Shown: piece by piece, positions 17,347 through 25,593 of the stretch | How the letters are laid out: each line of letters starts with the position of its first letter | Numbering within the stretch: position 1 is the stretch's first letter | NCBI GenBank assembly: GCA_016218975.1 | Contig: JACRCO010000013.1 | Coordinates: forward strand, 30,433 to 94,432 | Length of the DNA stretch: 64,000 bases | Reading direction: 5' to 3' | DNA from: Deltaproteobacteria bacterium | GTDB taxonomy: Bacteria; Desulfobacterota; Deferrimicrobia; Deferrimicrobiales; Deferrimicrobiaceae | Program-made: the position numbers and the translations under genes | Notes under the pieces: model-generated | Database searches by the model: none | Told to the model about the DNA's origin: nothing | The model's input: the letters and a program-made list of their open reading frames with translations, nothing else

Positions 17347-18834
17347 TTACCTGCCGAGCCGTTTCCTCCCGTAACCGATCAGTCCCGCCAGCCCGCTTCC
17401 AAACAGCATCAGGGTGCCGGGCTCGGGGACCGGGGCGGCTTCCGGCCAGGGATGCGCGAGATTGGTGGAGCGAAATTCCATACCGTCTCCAAGGTTGCCC
17501 ACCAGCGACGCGAGACCGGAATCGATGTCGAGGAGGAACAGCCGGTATGAATCCCTGACGGTATACAGATTTCCTGCCTGGTCGAACTCTGCGCCGTAAT
17601 CGAAGTAATCGCCGCCCAACTCGCCGACGATCTGCGCGACGCCCGGCTCGATCTCGATCGATTTCCAGTCGGCCACGAAACGGTATGAGGTAATGGAGAA
17701 CCTGGTGGGGTCTATGATGGAAGTGTTCGCGGTGGAATAATATATCGACTCGATCCCATTAACCTTCATTTTCATGTACGTGGTGTCCCACCAGAACTCC
17801 AGCGTCACGTTTCCCGTGGAGAGCGATCCCGCGACGGAGGCGCTGCCGCCGGCCAGGACTCCGTTGACGTATTTCTCCACCCTTTGCGTATACCCGGAAG
17901 AACCGTACGTGGCATCCGTGACGTAGAATTTATACGAACTGCCGGAGTCGTTTTTTATTTCGAAGATGATCCTGCTTTGCCCGTCCCCGTTCTGGCTTAT
18001 GTTGAAATTCAGTTTCGCGTATCCGCTCCTGGGGATTTCCATGGTCCTCTCGGCGGTCACGCTGGCGGGCTGCCAGGGAGAATCGTATCCATCCATCCTG
18101 ATATAGCCGTTTCCGCCGTTGCTCACGTACGAATAGCCGGTGTTCCCGGATACCGTGGACCAGCCGTAGCTGCCTGCCGTATTCGCTGCCGCATGGGATT
18201 CGTTGACCACCGGCGTCGGGTTCGGATTTATTTTCAGAAGGTAATCGGGCATCGAATCGTTCGCCCAACCGGTCGTGGCGTAAAGCTTGTTATTTCCGAA
18301 ATTCACGCCCATTCCGACGTGTTTGATGTTGACGTAGGAATCGCCGGCGGCCGCCGCAATCCCCGTGGCGGTATCGATCGTGTACAACTTGTCCGTAGCT
18401 CCCGTTATTCCGTACAGCATCGCAGTATCGGGCCCGTTCTTAACGAACGACATGCCGTTGATCAGGTTCGTATCCAGGCTGCTGTTCACACCCGCCGGTC
18501 CGATGTAATTTATCTGGCCGCCGGACAGATCTACGTTGTAAAGCCGTTTGTTCGCGGTGTCCCATCCGTACAGTTTGTTGTCCGGCCCGAATGCGATGGT
18601 ATTCGTCATGAAACCGGGCGCCGCAGTGATGCCGGGGAGATGGAGGTCGAGCACTTTATCCTTTGCGACCTGGCCGGCGACGACGGAATTAGGGTCTATA
18701 GTCCACAATGACGTGCTGTAAACGGAATTCGATATCGAATAGAACTTCGTGGGGTTAATTTCAATTGCGTTGGAGATTCCCGCAAGGACCGACAGGATTG
18801 CCGCAATCAGTAATGCAACCCGTATTATCTTCAT
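17347..18834 (-). CDS. PEP-CTERM sorting-domain exported protein
   Basis: A 495-residue protein. The start is taken at ATG 18834, preceded by GGGGGGTGGGA; a GTG 12 bases upstream is less likely. The signal peptide is KIIRVALLIAAILSVLAGISNA. The first half has propeller-like repeats (NKLYGWDTANKRLYNVD, DKLYTIDTATGIAAAAGDS, NKLYATTGWANDS). The second half looks like a jelly-roll or lectin-like sandwich. The C-terminus is a complete sorting signal: VPEPGTLMLFGSGLAGLIGYGRKRLGR split as PEP, hydrophobic helix, basic end. It should be processed by an exosortase, which is not in this window. Base composition is less GC-rich than its neighbours. Confidence 0.9.
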   Translation of the reverse strand: MKIIRVALLIAAILSVLAGISNAIEINPTKFYSISNSVYSTSLWTIDPNSVVAGQVAKDKVLDLHLPGITAAPGFMTNTIAFGPDNKLYGWDTANKRLYNVDLSGGQINYIGPAGVNSSLDTNLINGMSFVKNGPDTAMLYGITGATDKLYTIDTATGIAAAAGDSYVNIKHVGMGVNFGNNKLYATTGWANDSMPDYLLKINPNPTPVVNESHAAANTAGSYGWSTVSGNTGYSYVSNGGNGYIRMDGYDSPWQPASVTAERTMEIPRSGYAKLNFNISQNGDGQSRIIFEIKNDSGSSYKFYVTDATYGSSGYTQRVEKYVNGVLAGGSASVAGSLSTGNVTLEFWWDTTYMKMKVNGIESIYYSTANTSIIDPTRFSITSYRFVADWKSIEIEPGVAQIVGELGGDYFDYGAEFDQAGNLYTVRDSYRLFLLDIDSGLASLVGNLGDGMEFRSTNLAHPWPEAAPVPEPGTLMLFGSGLAGLIGYGRKRLGR

Positions 18835-18846
18835 CGCTTGTCCCAC

Positions 18847-19036
18847 CCCCCGGCGGTATTGTCATTGATGGATAAATGCATCATTGTGAAAATCTTCAAT
18901 TATCGTGCCCATGACTGACGGATTTTATTTTTGCCAAGTATTTAAATATATTGATGTAATTGTAATCCTTACGGATTGGACACAAGGCGGGTGGGAAAAA
19001 TTTCAGGAAAAATTATAACGCGTGGAAAATATTTTC
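18847..19036. other. AT-rich intergenic region upstream of the PEP-CTERM gene
   Basis: About 190 AT-rich bases between two minus-strand genes, expected to contain the PEP-CTERM promoter. I see AT-rich blocks but no -35/-10 or -24/-12 pair good enough to call. Confidence 0.35.
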
Positions 19037-19870
19037 CTATGCGGGCGAAGGCCTCGCGATCTTGAGTATCATCATGGGGCCGTCCGGCACAACCGCCCAG
19101 CGGGCGTGCGAACCGTGCTTTTCGATCAACCGCCGAACGCAGGAAACGATATCATTCACCGGCAGGAAATGGTATCTGCGCAGTTCTTCGGGATTGACGC
19201 CTTCCGAGTAGATCCAGACATTCCGGACCATCATCACCTGGTAGGTCTCCTGGGCGCACCACTGGTCAGGGATGAAGAATTCCTTCCGCATGAGCCTGCC
19301 CAGAAACGCTGCCGGTGAATCCACGCGCTCCAGAATCTCGCGGTACTCCGGGTTCCCGGCACCCTCCGCGCATCGGCTGGCTATCAGTATGTCGCCCCCG
19401 GTCTTCACGGCGGGGGCCGCGCCGGTGATCCCCTTTACGGTCTGGTATAGGTTGCAGTCCAGCGGCGCCCCGGCGTTGGTGGTGACGATGAAATCGAGAG
19501 GGGCATCCAGTTCCTTTACGCAGTGGCGCGCCAGGAATCGGCACCCCTCGATGTGCGCCTCCACCGGGTCGCCGGAGAAGACCCCGGTGACCCGCTTCGA
19601 CGTGTCCAGCGTGACGTTGACGATGAAATCAGCCCCCGCCATTGCAAGAACTTCGAGCCCGGCTTCGTGGAAGGGGTTTCCATCGAGCTGCCCGTATTCG
19701 CATCCCGGGTGGGAGACCATTTCCGGCCCGTGCATGTATTGGACGGTGTCGAGCGCGGATATACCGGGGAGGATTGCCATCCTGCCCCCCGAATAGCCTG
19801 CCCACATATGCGGCTCGGGGGCGCGTTTTATAGTTGCGCTGTCATTGTTCAGCCGCCATGGAAGGGTCAT
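19037..19870 (-). pseudogene. LarA-like (nickel-dependent lactate racemase/DUF2088) gene lacking its N-terminal domain
   Basis: A 277-residue frame matching only the later part of LarA/DUF2088 proteins, which are usually about 420 residues. It begins at PEPHMWAGYSGGRMAILPG and continues with GNPFHEAGLEVLAMAGADF, NVTLDTSKRVTGVFSGDP and TNAGAPLDCNLYQTVKGI. The first 150 or so residues, including the nucleotide/metal-site N-terminus, are absent, and only 195 bases separate it from the divergent TonB gene. The lysine normally after SGGR is Met here. It is most likely a truncated remnant; an independent shortened protein is possible. Confidence 0.65.
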
Positions 19871-19983
19871 GTTTTATTCCATTTTAATTATCGTGGCGGG
19901 CGATGGAAGAATACTGAACGGCGATCAATCGCCGAGTCCTGGGATTTGTGGAAAACATCGTCGAATTATGATATTGATTTATA

Positions 19984-20011
19984 GCGTCAAGGAATCCTTA
20001 TCGATAGACGC
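19984..20011. promoter_or_regulatory. Compound inverted repeat upstream of the TonB receptor gene
   Basis: GCGTC (19984-19988) and GACGC (20007-20011) flank the perfect 11-bp palindrome AAGGAATCCTT (19989-19999) and ATCGAT. It lies 55 bases before the receptor start in an AT-rich gap. It could be an operator or leader structure. It is too short for a cobalamin riboswitch, and no known site was recognised. Confidence 0.3.
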
Positions 20012-20065
20012 AAGGAAAATCCGTTGAGGACATGCAGCAAAAAGTGAATTCCTGTTGATGGATGG

Positions 20066-22078
20066 ATGAAGATGCGGAACGCGTCTTGCCGCATCCGTCA
20101 CCATGTGCAGGGATCGCTGCGAAAAGCGGTGCTTCCCTTATCGGCTCTCCTCCTCATCATTATCCCCGTATGCGTCGATTCCGCGGACCATGCCGTCAAA
20201 CCGGCCATGCAGGATATCCAGCTTGCGGCCGCGACCACGAAGGAAGAGCTCTTGCTCTTCTGGGAAGAGAAGGATTTGTACGTACAGTCCGCGACAAGGC
20301 ACCCGAAACCGATTTCACGGGCCGCGGAGAATATAGCCGTCGTCACGGCGAAAGAGATAGAGGAGATGAACGCCCACTCCGTGGAAGAAATCCTGAACCG
20401 GGTCCCGGGTGTTTATGTCGATTTTCAGGGGCAGGATTTCAGCCCCGTGGGGCTGATACATATACAGGGGTCGATCCAGAGTGCGGAAGACCGGCATGTC
20501 GCCGTGTACCTGGACGGCGTACCGATGAACAATCTTTCCGGGGGCACCGCCGTCACCACGATGATTCCGGTCCGGATAATCGATCGGATCGAGATCGTAA
20601 AAGGCCCCGCTTCGTCGACATGGGGTTCCGCCCTGGGGGGCGTCGTAAATATCATCACGAAGGACCAGGGCGTCACCCGAACGCCGAAAGCGACGGTCAG
20701 CGCGTCCTACGGGGAAAAAAACTCGCAGGACTATAACGGGGAACTCTTCGGCCGGCCAGGCAGCGCCGGTTACTACCTGTTCGCGGGCTGGCAGGATTCG
20801 GACGGGCTGCGCGACCACCGGGCGACCGAGAAAAACAGGGCCTACGCCAAGGTCGGCGTTACCCCCTCACGTGATCTGGATCTTCTCTTCTCCGCGGGAT
20901 ACGGCGATCACTTCAGCGATAGCGGCGACAATCCGGTAATGCCGACACGTTCCGGCATAGACCTTTCCGTCCTTTTCGCGACCGGCTCCTTCAATTACCG
21001 CGTGTCCCCCCGAATGAGCCTGAAAGGCGCTCTCCATTATATTCGCCAGAAGTTCGACTCGTCGAGCTTCGTTCCCGCCACCGACCAGCTTCGGCGGGAG
21101 ACGATCACCGACGACAGGACTTCGGGCGGTAATCTGAAACTCGTTCATGCAGGCGACAGGCACACGGTGGTGGCGGGAGCGGAATTCGGGCACGGAACGC
21201 TTCAGCAGACAATCCGTTACGGGCCCCAGTATCAATCGCCCCCCTACAATCAACCGTCATCGACCTTCGTCGAGCCCCGCGTCGATAAATGGGCGCTGTT
21301 CGTAAACGACACAATTGTCGCCGGCAGGCTTGCCGTCACTCCCGGCGTCCGGCTCGACCGCAACAACGTCAGCGGCACATTCCTGAGTCCAAGCATGGGC
21401 GCCACATTCTCCCTCGGCGAGCACACCGTGGCCCGCGCTTCCGTCGCCCGGGGGTTCACAGCGCCTCCACTGGTTTTTATCCTGGGCGGAGGGTTCTTCA
21501 TCGAGCCTAACCCCGCGCTGGAACCGGAGCGGGTCTGGTCCTACCAGGCGGGGCTGGAATCGGCCGTCACGGAGCATGCGAACGTAAAGGTAACCCTTTT
21601 CCGGCATGAATCCACGAAGGAAATCGTAACGGAACGGGTCGCGTCCAGGCCGCCGTTCAAGGTCGCCGTGAACAGCGGCGAAGTCACGCGAAACGGCTAT
21701 GAGATCGAGACGGAAACAGCGCCTTTCTACAATATTTCCCTTAAAGCAGCCCATGCCTACGTACGCGTCGAGTCGGATTCCACGCGGGATCCGAGGACCA
21801 TTTACTCGTTTCACGCGGGCGTGATGTACGATGACAGGAAGCATCGAACGGCGCAGCTTGCAGGCACCTACGTCAATTGGGACGAACCGGCGGATTCAAG
21901 GGCGGTCTATGCGTTCCTGTGGGACTTCAACTTCATCGAAAGGATACGCGCGGCGGAAAGGACGAACATGGACCTTTTCCTGACCGTCCACAACGTGACC
22001 AACTCCGACGCATATTCTTTATACGTTTTTCCGAACCCGGGAAGGTGGGTCGAGGCCGGTTTGCGGCTCCGGTTCTGA
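20066..22078 (+). CDS. TonB-dependent outer-membrane receptor
   Basis: A 670-residue receptor with a signal peptide (about residues 15-40). The plug domain includes SRAAENIAVVTAKEIEEM, VEEILNRVPGVYVDFQ, VAVYLDGVPMN, RIEIVKGPASSTWGSALGG and VVNIITK. A 22-strand-type barrel ends GRWVEAGLRLRF with the terminal aromatic expected for barrel insertion. It imports a scarce ligand using TonB energy. The ligand is not evident; the region lies beside a remnant of a nickel-enzyme gene. Downstream, 10 bases away, is an orphan substrate-binding protein and then a kinase, so uptake may be coupled to sensing (inference). Confidence 0.93.
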   Translation: MKMRNASCRIRHHVQGSLRKAVLPLSALLLIIIPVCVDSADHAVKPAMQDIQLAAATTKEELLLFWEEKDLYVQSATRHPKPISRAAENIAVVTAKEIEEMNAHSVEEILNRVPGVYVDFQGQDFSPVGLIHIQGSIQSAEDRHVAVYLDGVPMNNLSGGTAVTTMIPVRIIDRIEIVKGPASSTWGSALGGVVNIITKDQGVTRTPKATVSASYGEKNSQDYNGELFGRPGSAGYYLFAGWQDSDGLRDHRATEKNRAYAKVGVTPSRDLDLLFSAGYGDHFSDSGDNPVMPTRSGIDLSVLFATGSFNYRVSPRMSLKGALHYIRQKFDSSSFVPATDQLRRETITDDRTSGGNLKLVHAGDRHTVVAGAEFGHGTLQQTIRYGPQYQSPPYNQPSSTFVEPRVDKWALFVNDTIVAGRLAVTPGVRLDRNNVSGTFLSPSMGATFSLGEHTVARASVARGFTAPPLVFILGGGFFIEPNPALEPERVWSYQAGLESAVTEHANVKVTLFRHESTKEIVTERVASRPPFKVAVNSGEVTRNGYEIETETAPFYNISLKAAHAYVRVESDSTRDPRTIYSFHAGVMYDDRKHRTAQLAGTYVNWDEPADSRAVYAFLWDFNFIERIRAAERTNMDLFLTVHNVTNSDAYSLYVFPNPGRWVEAGLRLRF

Positions 22079-22087
22079 CGATATCCC

Positions 22088-22969
22088 ATGATCGATCGTT
22101 ATTCGATAATTGCCCTGGCGATCGCCTTTTTTCTGATTGGTCCGTTTGCCCTCGCGCCCGAGGCGGCGGATGTGATCGTCGTCGGCGATACGCAGTTGAA
22201 GCCGGTCGTGGAGATGATCGCGGGGATCCGTCAGACGTACGATTCTTCCTTCACGACGTATTCTCCCTCCGAAGTCCGGGGAAGGCTGCGGTCGATAACG
22301 GAGAAGGAGAAGGCGAAAGTAATCGTCGCGCTCGGAAAGGATGCGCTGGCGGACGCCCTGGGCCTGCCGTCCTCCACTCTCGTCATATATGACCTGGTCG
22401 TTACTCCGCCCGCCGTCAGCAGGCCGAACACCACGGGTTTTTACATGGGGACCCCCGTCAAGGAATACGTTGATCTCATCAACGAGCACCTTCACTCCAT
22501 CAGGAAGATGGCGGTCGTCGGAACACGGGACCAGTTGAGCGTGCTCGACCGGGAGGAAAACCGAAAGGTCGTTTCCTACCGGGTGAAAAACGCGGGCGAA
22601 TTCGTGGATACGCTGCGGCGGCTGGATTCCGCGGACGCCATACTGCTCCCTCCCGACATCTCCCTGTTGACGGCCACGGCGCTGGAGGAAGCGTATCTCC
22701 TTTCGTTCCGAAAGAAGATCCCTTTGCTGGGAATTTCGGAAAAGAACGTGCGGCAGGGGGCGCTGCTTGCCCTTGTGTTCGATCCCGCCAACGTCGGCCG
22801 CCGGATCGGCGAGTATGCCGCCAAGGCGGTCAAGGGAACGAATGTCGGGCAGGTTCCGCCGTCCCCGCCGCAGCGGTTCGACCTTTACCTGAACAGCGAA
22901 ACCGCCAGGAAAATGGGAATTCAGCTCCCGATCGAGATCGTCCGGAAGGCGAAAAAAATATACCCGTGA
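22088..22969 (+). CDS. Periplasmic substrate-binding protein, ABC type without ABC partners
   Basis: A 293-residue exported protein (signal peptide IALAIAFFLIGPFALAPEA). The two-lobed fold is suggested by DVIVVGDTQLKPVVEMIAGI, VIVALGKDALADALG, YDLVVTPPAVSRPNTTGFYMG, KMAVVGTRDQLS, ILLPPDISLLTATALEEAYL and PLLGISEKNVRQGALLALVFDP, which resemble PF04392-type binding proteins. There is no permease or ATPase gene alongside. It overlaps the histidine-kinase gene by 4 bases, so it likely presents ligand to that kinase rather than feeding a transporter (inference). Confidence 0.8.
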   Translation: MIDRYSIIALAIAFFLIGPFALAPEAADVIVVGDTQLKPVVEMIAGIRQTYDSSFTTYSPSEVRGRLRSITEKEKAKVIVALGKDALADALGLPSSTLVIYDLVVTPPAVSRPNTTGFYMGTPVKEYVDLINEHLHSIRKMAVVGTRDQLSVLDREENRKVVSYRVKNAGEFVDTLRRLDSADAILLPPDISLLTATALEEAYLLSFRKKIPLLGISEKNVRQGALLALVFDPANVGRRIGEYAAKAVKGTNVGQVPPSPPQRFDLYLNSETARKMGIQLPIEIVRKAKKIYP

Positions 22970-25425
22970 ACCTTACGTTCAAAATGAAGTCGATGGCGTT
23001 CGTGATGGCGATCCTCGTGGTCGTGTCGCTCGTCTACACCTACGAAACCATCAAGAACGAGAAGGAGATAACGAGGAACGAGATCATCAAGAGGGCGGAA
23101 ACGATAACGACGCTGGCTACGAAAACCGGAGAGCTGCCGATACTTTCCGGGAATGCCGAGCTGCTGAAAAACACGCTGTCCTTCCTGCGAAGCGGTTCCG
23201 AAGTTTCCTCCTTCACCTTCTACGACAGCTCAATGAAAATGCTGGTCCATGACGGTCCGCCGCTTTTGCGCCCCGAACCCGACCCTTCCACGGACACCCC
23301 CGTTTCCATGATGGAAAACGAGGACGCTTTCGTCTTTTACGCTCCGATCTTCACCGAAAGGGAAGTGTCGGAAATCGACATGTTCCGGAAGGGCGATTCC
23401 ACCGGCAAGGTGAAGGAAAAAATCGGATGGGTCCGCCTGGGATTTTCGAAGTCTTCCATGAAGGAAAACGAGCGGCGGATCGTCGCGAGAGGGCTGCTTC
23501 TTGCCGTCGCTTTCACTTCGGTCGGCTGCATCCTCGTGTACTTCCTTATAAGCATGGCCATGCGGCCGCTCGACAGGATCGTGAGCGTGGCGCACGGCAT
23601 AGCGAAAGGGGACCTGAGCCAGGAAATCGACGTCGGGCGGCAGGACGAGATAGGGGCGCTGGCAGACGCTTTCCAGTCCATGAAAAACTCCATCCGCCGG
23701 GTATTGTGGGAAACGCACGGGCTCATCGGGTCGGTCCAGGCGGGACGCCTTGACCGGCGCGGCGAATCCGGGACCTTCGCGGGAGCATGGCGCGACCTCG
23801 TGGAGGGGATGAACAACCTTGCGGATACGTTTTCCGGTATCCATGCGGAGCTTAAGGAAGCCAAGGTGACCCTGGAGAATCGGGTCGAGGAGAGGACGGC
23901 GGAGCTTTTGGAATCGGAGTCGAAGTACCGCCACCTGATCGAAAACGCCGACGAGGCCATCTGCATCGTTCAGGATGAACGGATCAAGTTTCCGAACCCG
24001 GCCGCTGCGCGGATCTCCGGGTATTCGCCTGAAGAGCTGGGACGCATGCCGTTCACCGGCCTGGTCCACCCGGACGACAGGGAGATGGTCCGGGAAATGT
24101 ACAGAAAGCGCCTGCGAGGGGAGGAAACCCCGGGCATCTTTTCCATTCGGGTGCGGAACAAGTCCGGAGAAGACCTGTGGGTGCAGGTCAACGCGGCGCC
24201 TATCGACTGGGAAGGGCGGGCGGCGGCGCTGACGTTCATAAGCGACATCACACGACAGAAGAAACTCGAATCCCAGCTTTTCTCGGCCCAGAAGATGGAA
24301 TCGATCGGCAAGCTTGCGGGGGGGATCGCGCATGATTTCAACAACCTCCTTACCGCCATCATCGGCTATTGCGACCTGGCCTTGTTGCGGTTTACGGGGA
24401 TAGAACCGCTGAGACACGATATCGAAGGAATCAGGAAGGCTTCCGAGCGTTGCGCCACGCTGACGCAGCAGCTTCTGGCCTTCAGCAGGAAGCAGATCCT
24501 CGTTCCGAAGGTCATCAACCTGAACACGGTCGTTGATGAGATGGACAAGATGCTGCGGAGGCTTATCGGCGAGGATATCGACCTGGTGACCCATCGGGAC
24601 GAGAAGCTCGGCAATGTGAAGGCCGATCCGGGACAGATCGAACAGGTCATCGTTAATCTGACGGTCAATTCCCGCGACGCGATGCCCCGCGGCGGAAAGC
24701 TTACCGTCGAAACCGCGAACGTCGAGCTGGACGAAGCGTATACGGCGCTTCATGAAGGAATATCTCCGGGACCGTACGTCATGCTGGCCGTGAGCGACAA
24801 CGGTGCGGGGATGGACGAAAAGACCCTGTCTCACATCTTCGAACCTTTCTTTACGACGAAGGAGACAGGTACCGGGCTTGGATTATCGACGGTCTACGGC
24901 ATCGTCCGGCAGAGCGGCGGCAATATCTTCGTTTACAGCGAACCGGGGCTGGGGACGACCTTCAAGATCTACCTTCCCCGCGTGGATGAAAACGTATCCC
25001 CGGCGTTGCAGGCGGCGCAGGCGCCCGGGGAGCGGCGGGGAAGCGAAACCGTCCTGGTCGTGGAGGACGAGGAAATCGTCCGGCAGCTGGTGCAGGAGAT
25101 CCTGGGAAAGAACGGCTACAAGGTGCTGACGGCCGGGAACGGGGAGGAAGCCCTGCGGGTCTGCGAGCGGCATCACGGGATCATCCACCTCATTCTGACC
25201 GACGTGGTGATGCTCGGGATGAGCGGAATGGAGGTCTCACGCCGGGTGGCGCACCGGAGGCCGGGCGTAAAGGCGCTGTACATGTCGGGTTATACGGACG
25301 ACGCGATAGTGCAATACGGGGTGCTGGAGCCGGGGATCGATTTCGTCCAGAAACCGTTCACGGCCGACGCGCTGGCCCTCAAGGTCCGCGAAGTGCTGGA
25401 CCGCCCGGCCGTCAGGTCCCGCTGA
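22966..25425 (+). CDS. Hybrid sensor histidine kinase with PAS and receiver domains
   Basis: An 819-residue membrane kinase. TM1 is at about 7-26 and TM2 at 174-196, enclosing a roughly 145-residue periplasmic sensor. HAMP is at about 198-250 (RPLDRIVSVAHGIAKGDL), followed by a coiled linker (310-320) and PAS at 320-430. The HisKA site is LAGGIAHDFNNLL with H456. The HATPase shows VNSRDAMPRGG, DNGAGMD and TGLGLSTVYGIV. The C-terminal receiver shows VLVVEDEEIV and ILTDVVM. Start GTG 22966 overlaps the binding-protein gene stop. No separate response regulator follows, so the output partner is unknown. Confidence 0.92.
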   Translation: MNLTFKMKSMAFVMAILVVVSLVYTYETIKNEKEITRNEIIKRAETITTLATKTGELPILSGNAELLKNTLSFLRSGSEVSSFTFYDSSMKMLVHDGPPLLRPEPDPSTDTPVSMMENEDAFVFYAPIFTEREVSEIDMFRKGDSTGKVKEKIGWVRLGFSKSSMKENERRIVARGLLLAVAFTSVGCILVYFLISMAMRPLDRIVSVAHGIAKGDLSQEIDVGRQDEIGALADAFQSMKNSIRRVLWETHGLIGSVQAGRLDRRGESGTFAGAWRDLVEGMNNLADTFSGIHAELKEAKVTLENRVEERTAELLESESKYRHLIENADEAICIVQDERIKFPNPAAARISGYSPEELGRMPFTGLVHPDDREMVREMYRKRLRGEETPGIFSIRVRNKSGEDLWVQVNAAPIDWEGRAAALTFISDITRQKKLESQLFSAQKMESIGKLAGGIAHDFNNLLTAIIGYCDLALLRFTGIEPLRHDIEGIRKASERCATLTQQLLAFSRKQILVPKVINLNTVVDEMDKMLRRLIGEDIDLVTHRDEKLGNVKADPGQIEQVIVNLTVNSRDAMPRGGKLTVETANVELDEAYTALHEGISPGPYVMLAVSDNGAGMDEKTLSHIFEPFFTTKETGTGLGLSTVYGIVRQSGGNIFVYSEPGLGTTFKIYLPRVDENVSPALQAAQAPGERRGSETVLVVEDEEIVRQLVQEILGKNGYKVLTAGNGEEALRVCERHHGIIHLILTDVVMLGMSGMEVSRRVAHRRPGVKALYMSGYTDDAIVQYGVLEPGIDFVQKPFTADALALKVREVLDRPAVRSR

Positions 25426-25459
25426 ACCCTATCGGTGCAAATTTCTATCGAAGGAGGAT

Positions 25460-25534
25460 TGGAGCCGACGGCCGGGATTGAACCGGCAACCTGCTGATTA
25501 CGAATCAGCTGCTCTACCGTTGAGCTACGTCGGC
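25460..25534 (-). tRNA. tRNA-Thr(CGT), with encoded CCA
   Basis: Read on the minus strand: acceptor GCCGACG pairs with CGTCGGC, the D arm is AGCTC/GAGC, the anticodon arm is GCTGA-TTCGTAA-TCAGC with anticodon CGT (threonine ACG), the T arm is GCCGG-TTCAATC-CCGGC, the discriminator is T, and CCA is encoded. The mature body is 72 bases plus CCA. It lies between the kinase gene and RNase G, on the same strand as the latter. Confidence 0.97.
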
Positions 25535-25593
25535 CCGATTCGGGCAGGCTGCGAAAACGCAGCCCCATAGAGTATGGACTGCGCGTCCCGAAG

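Noticed and set aside
18860..18960. Sigma-54-like GGGCAC sequence upstream of the PEP-CTERM gene
   Set aside because: The -12 GC is missing at the required spacing (GA instead).
23230..24834. 534-residue open frame on the minus strand
   Set aside because: Antisense to the hybrid histidine kinase, whose HAMP, PAS, HisKA and HATPase motifs are continuous on the plus strand.
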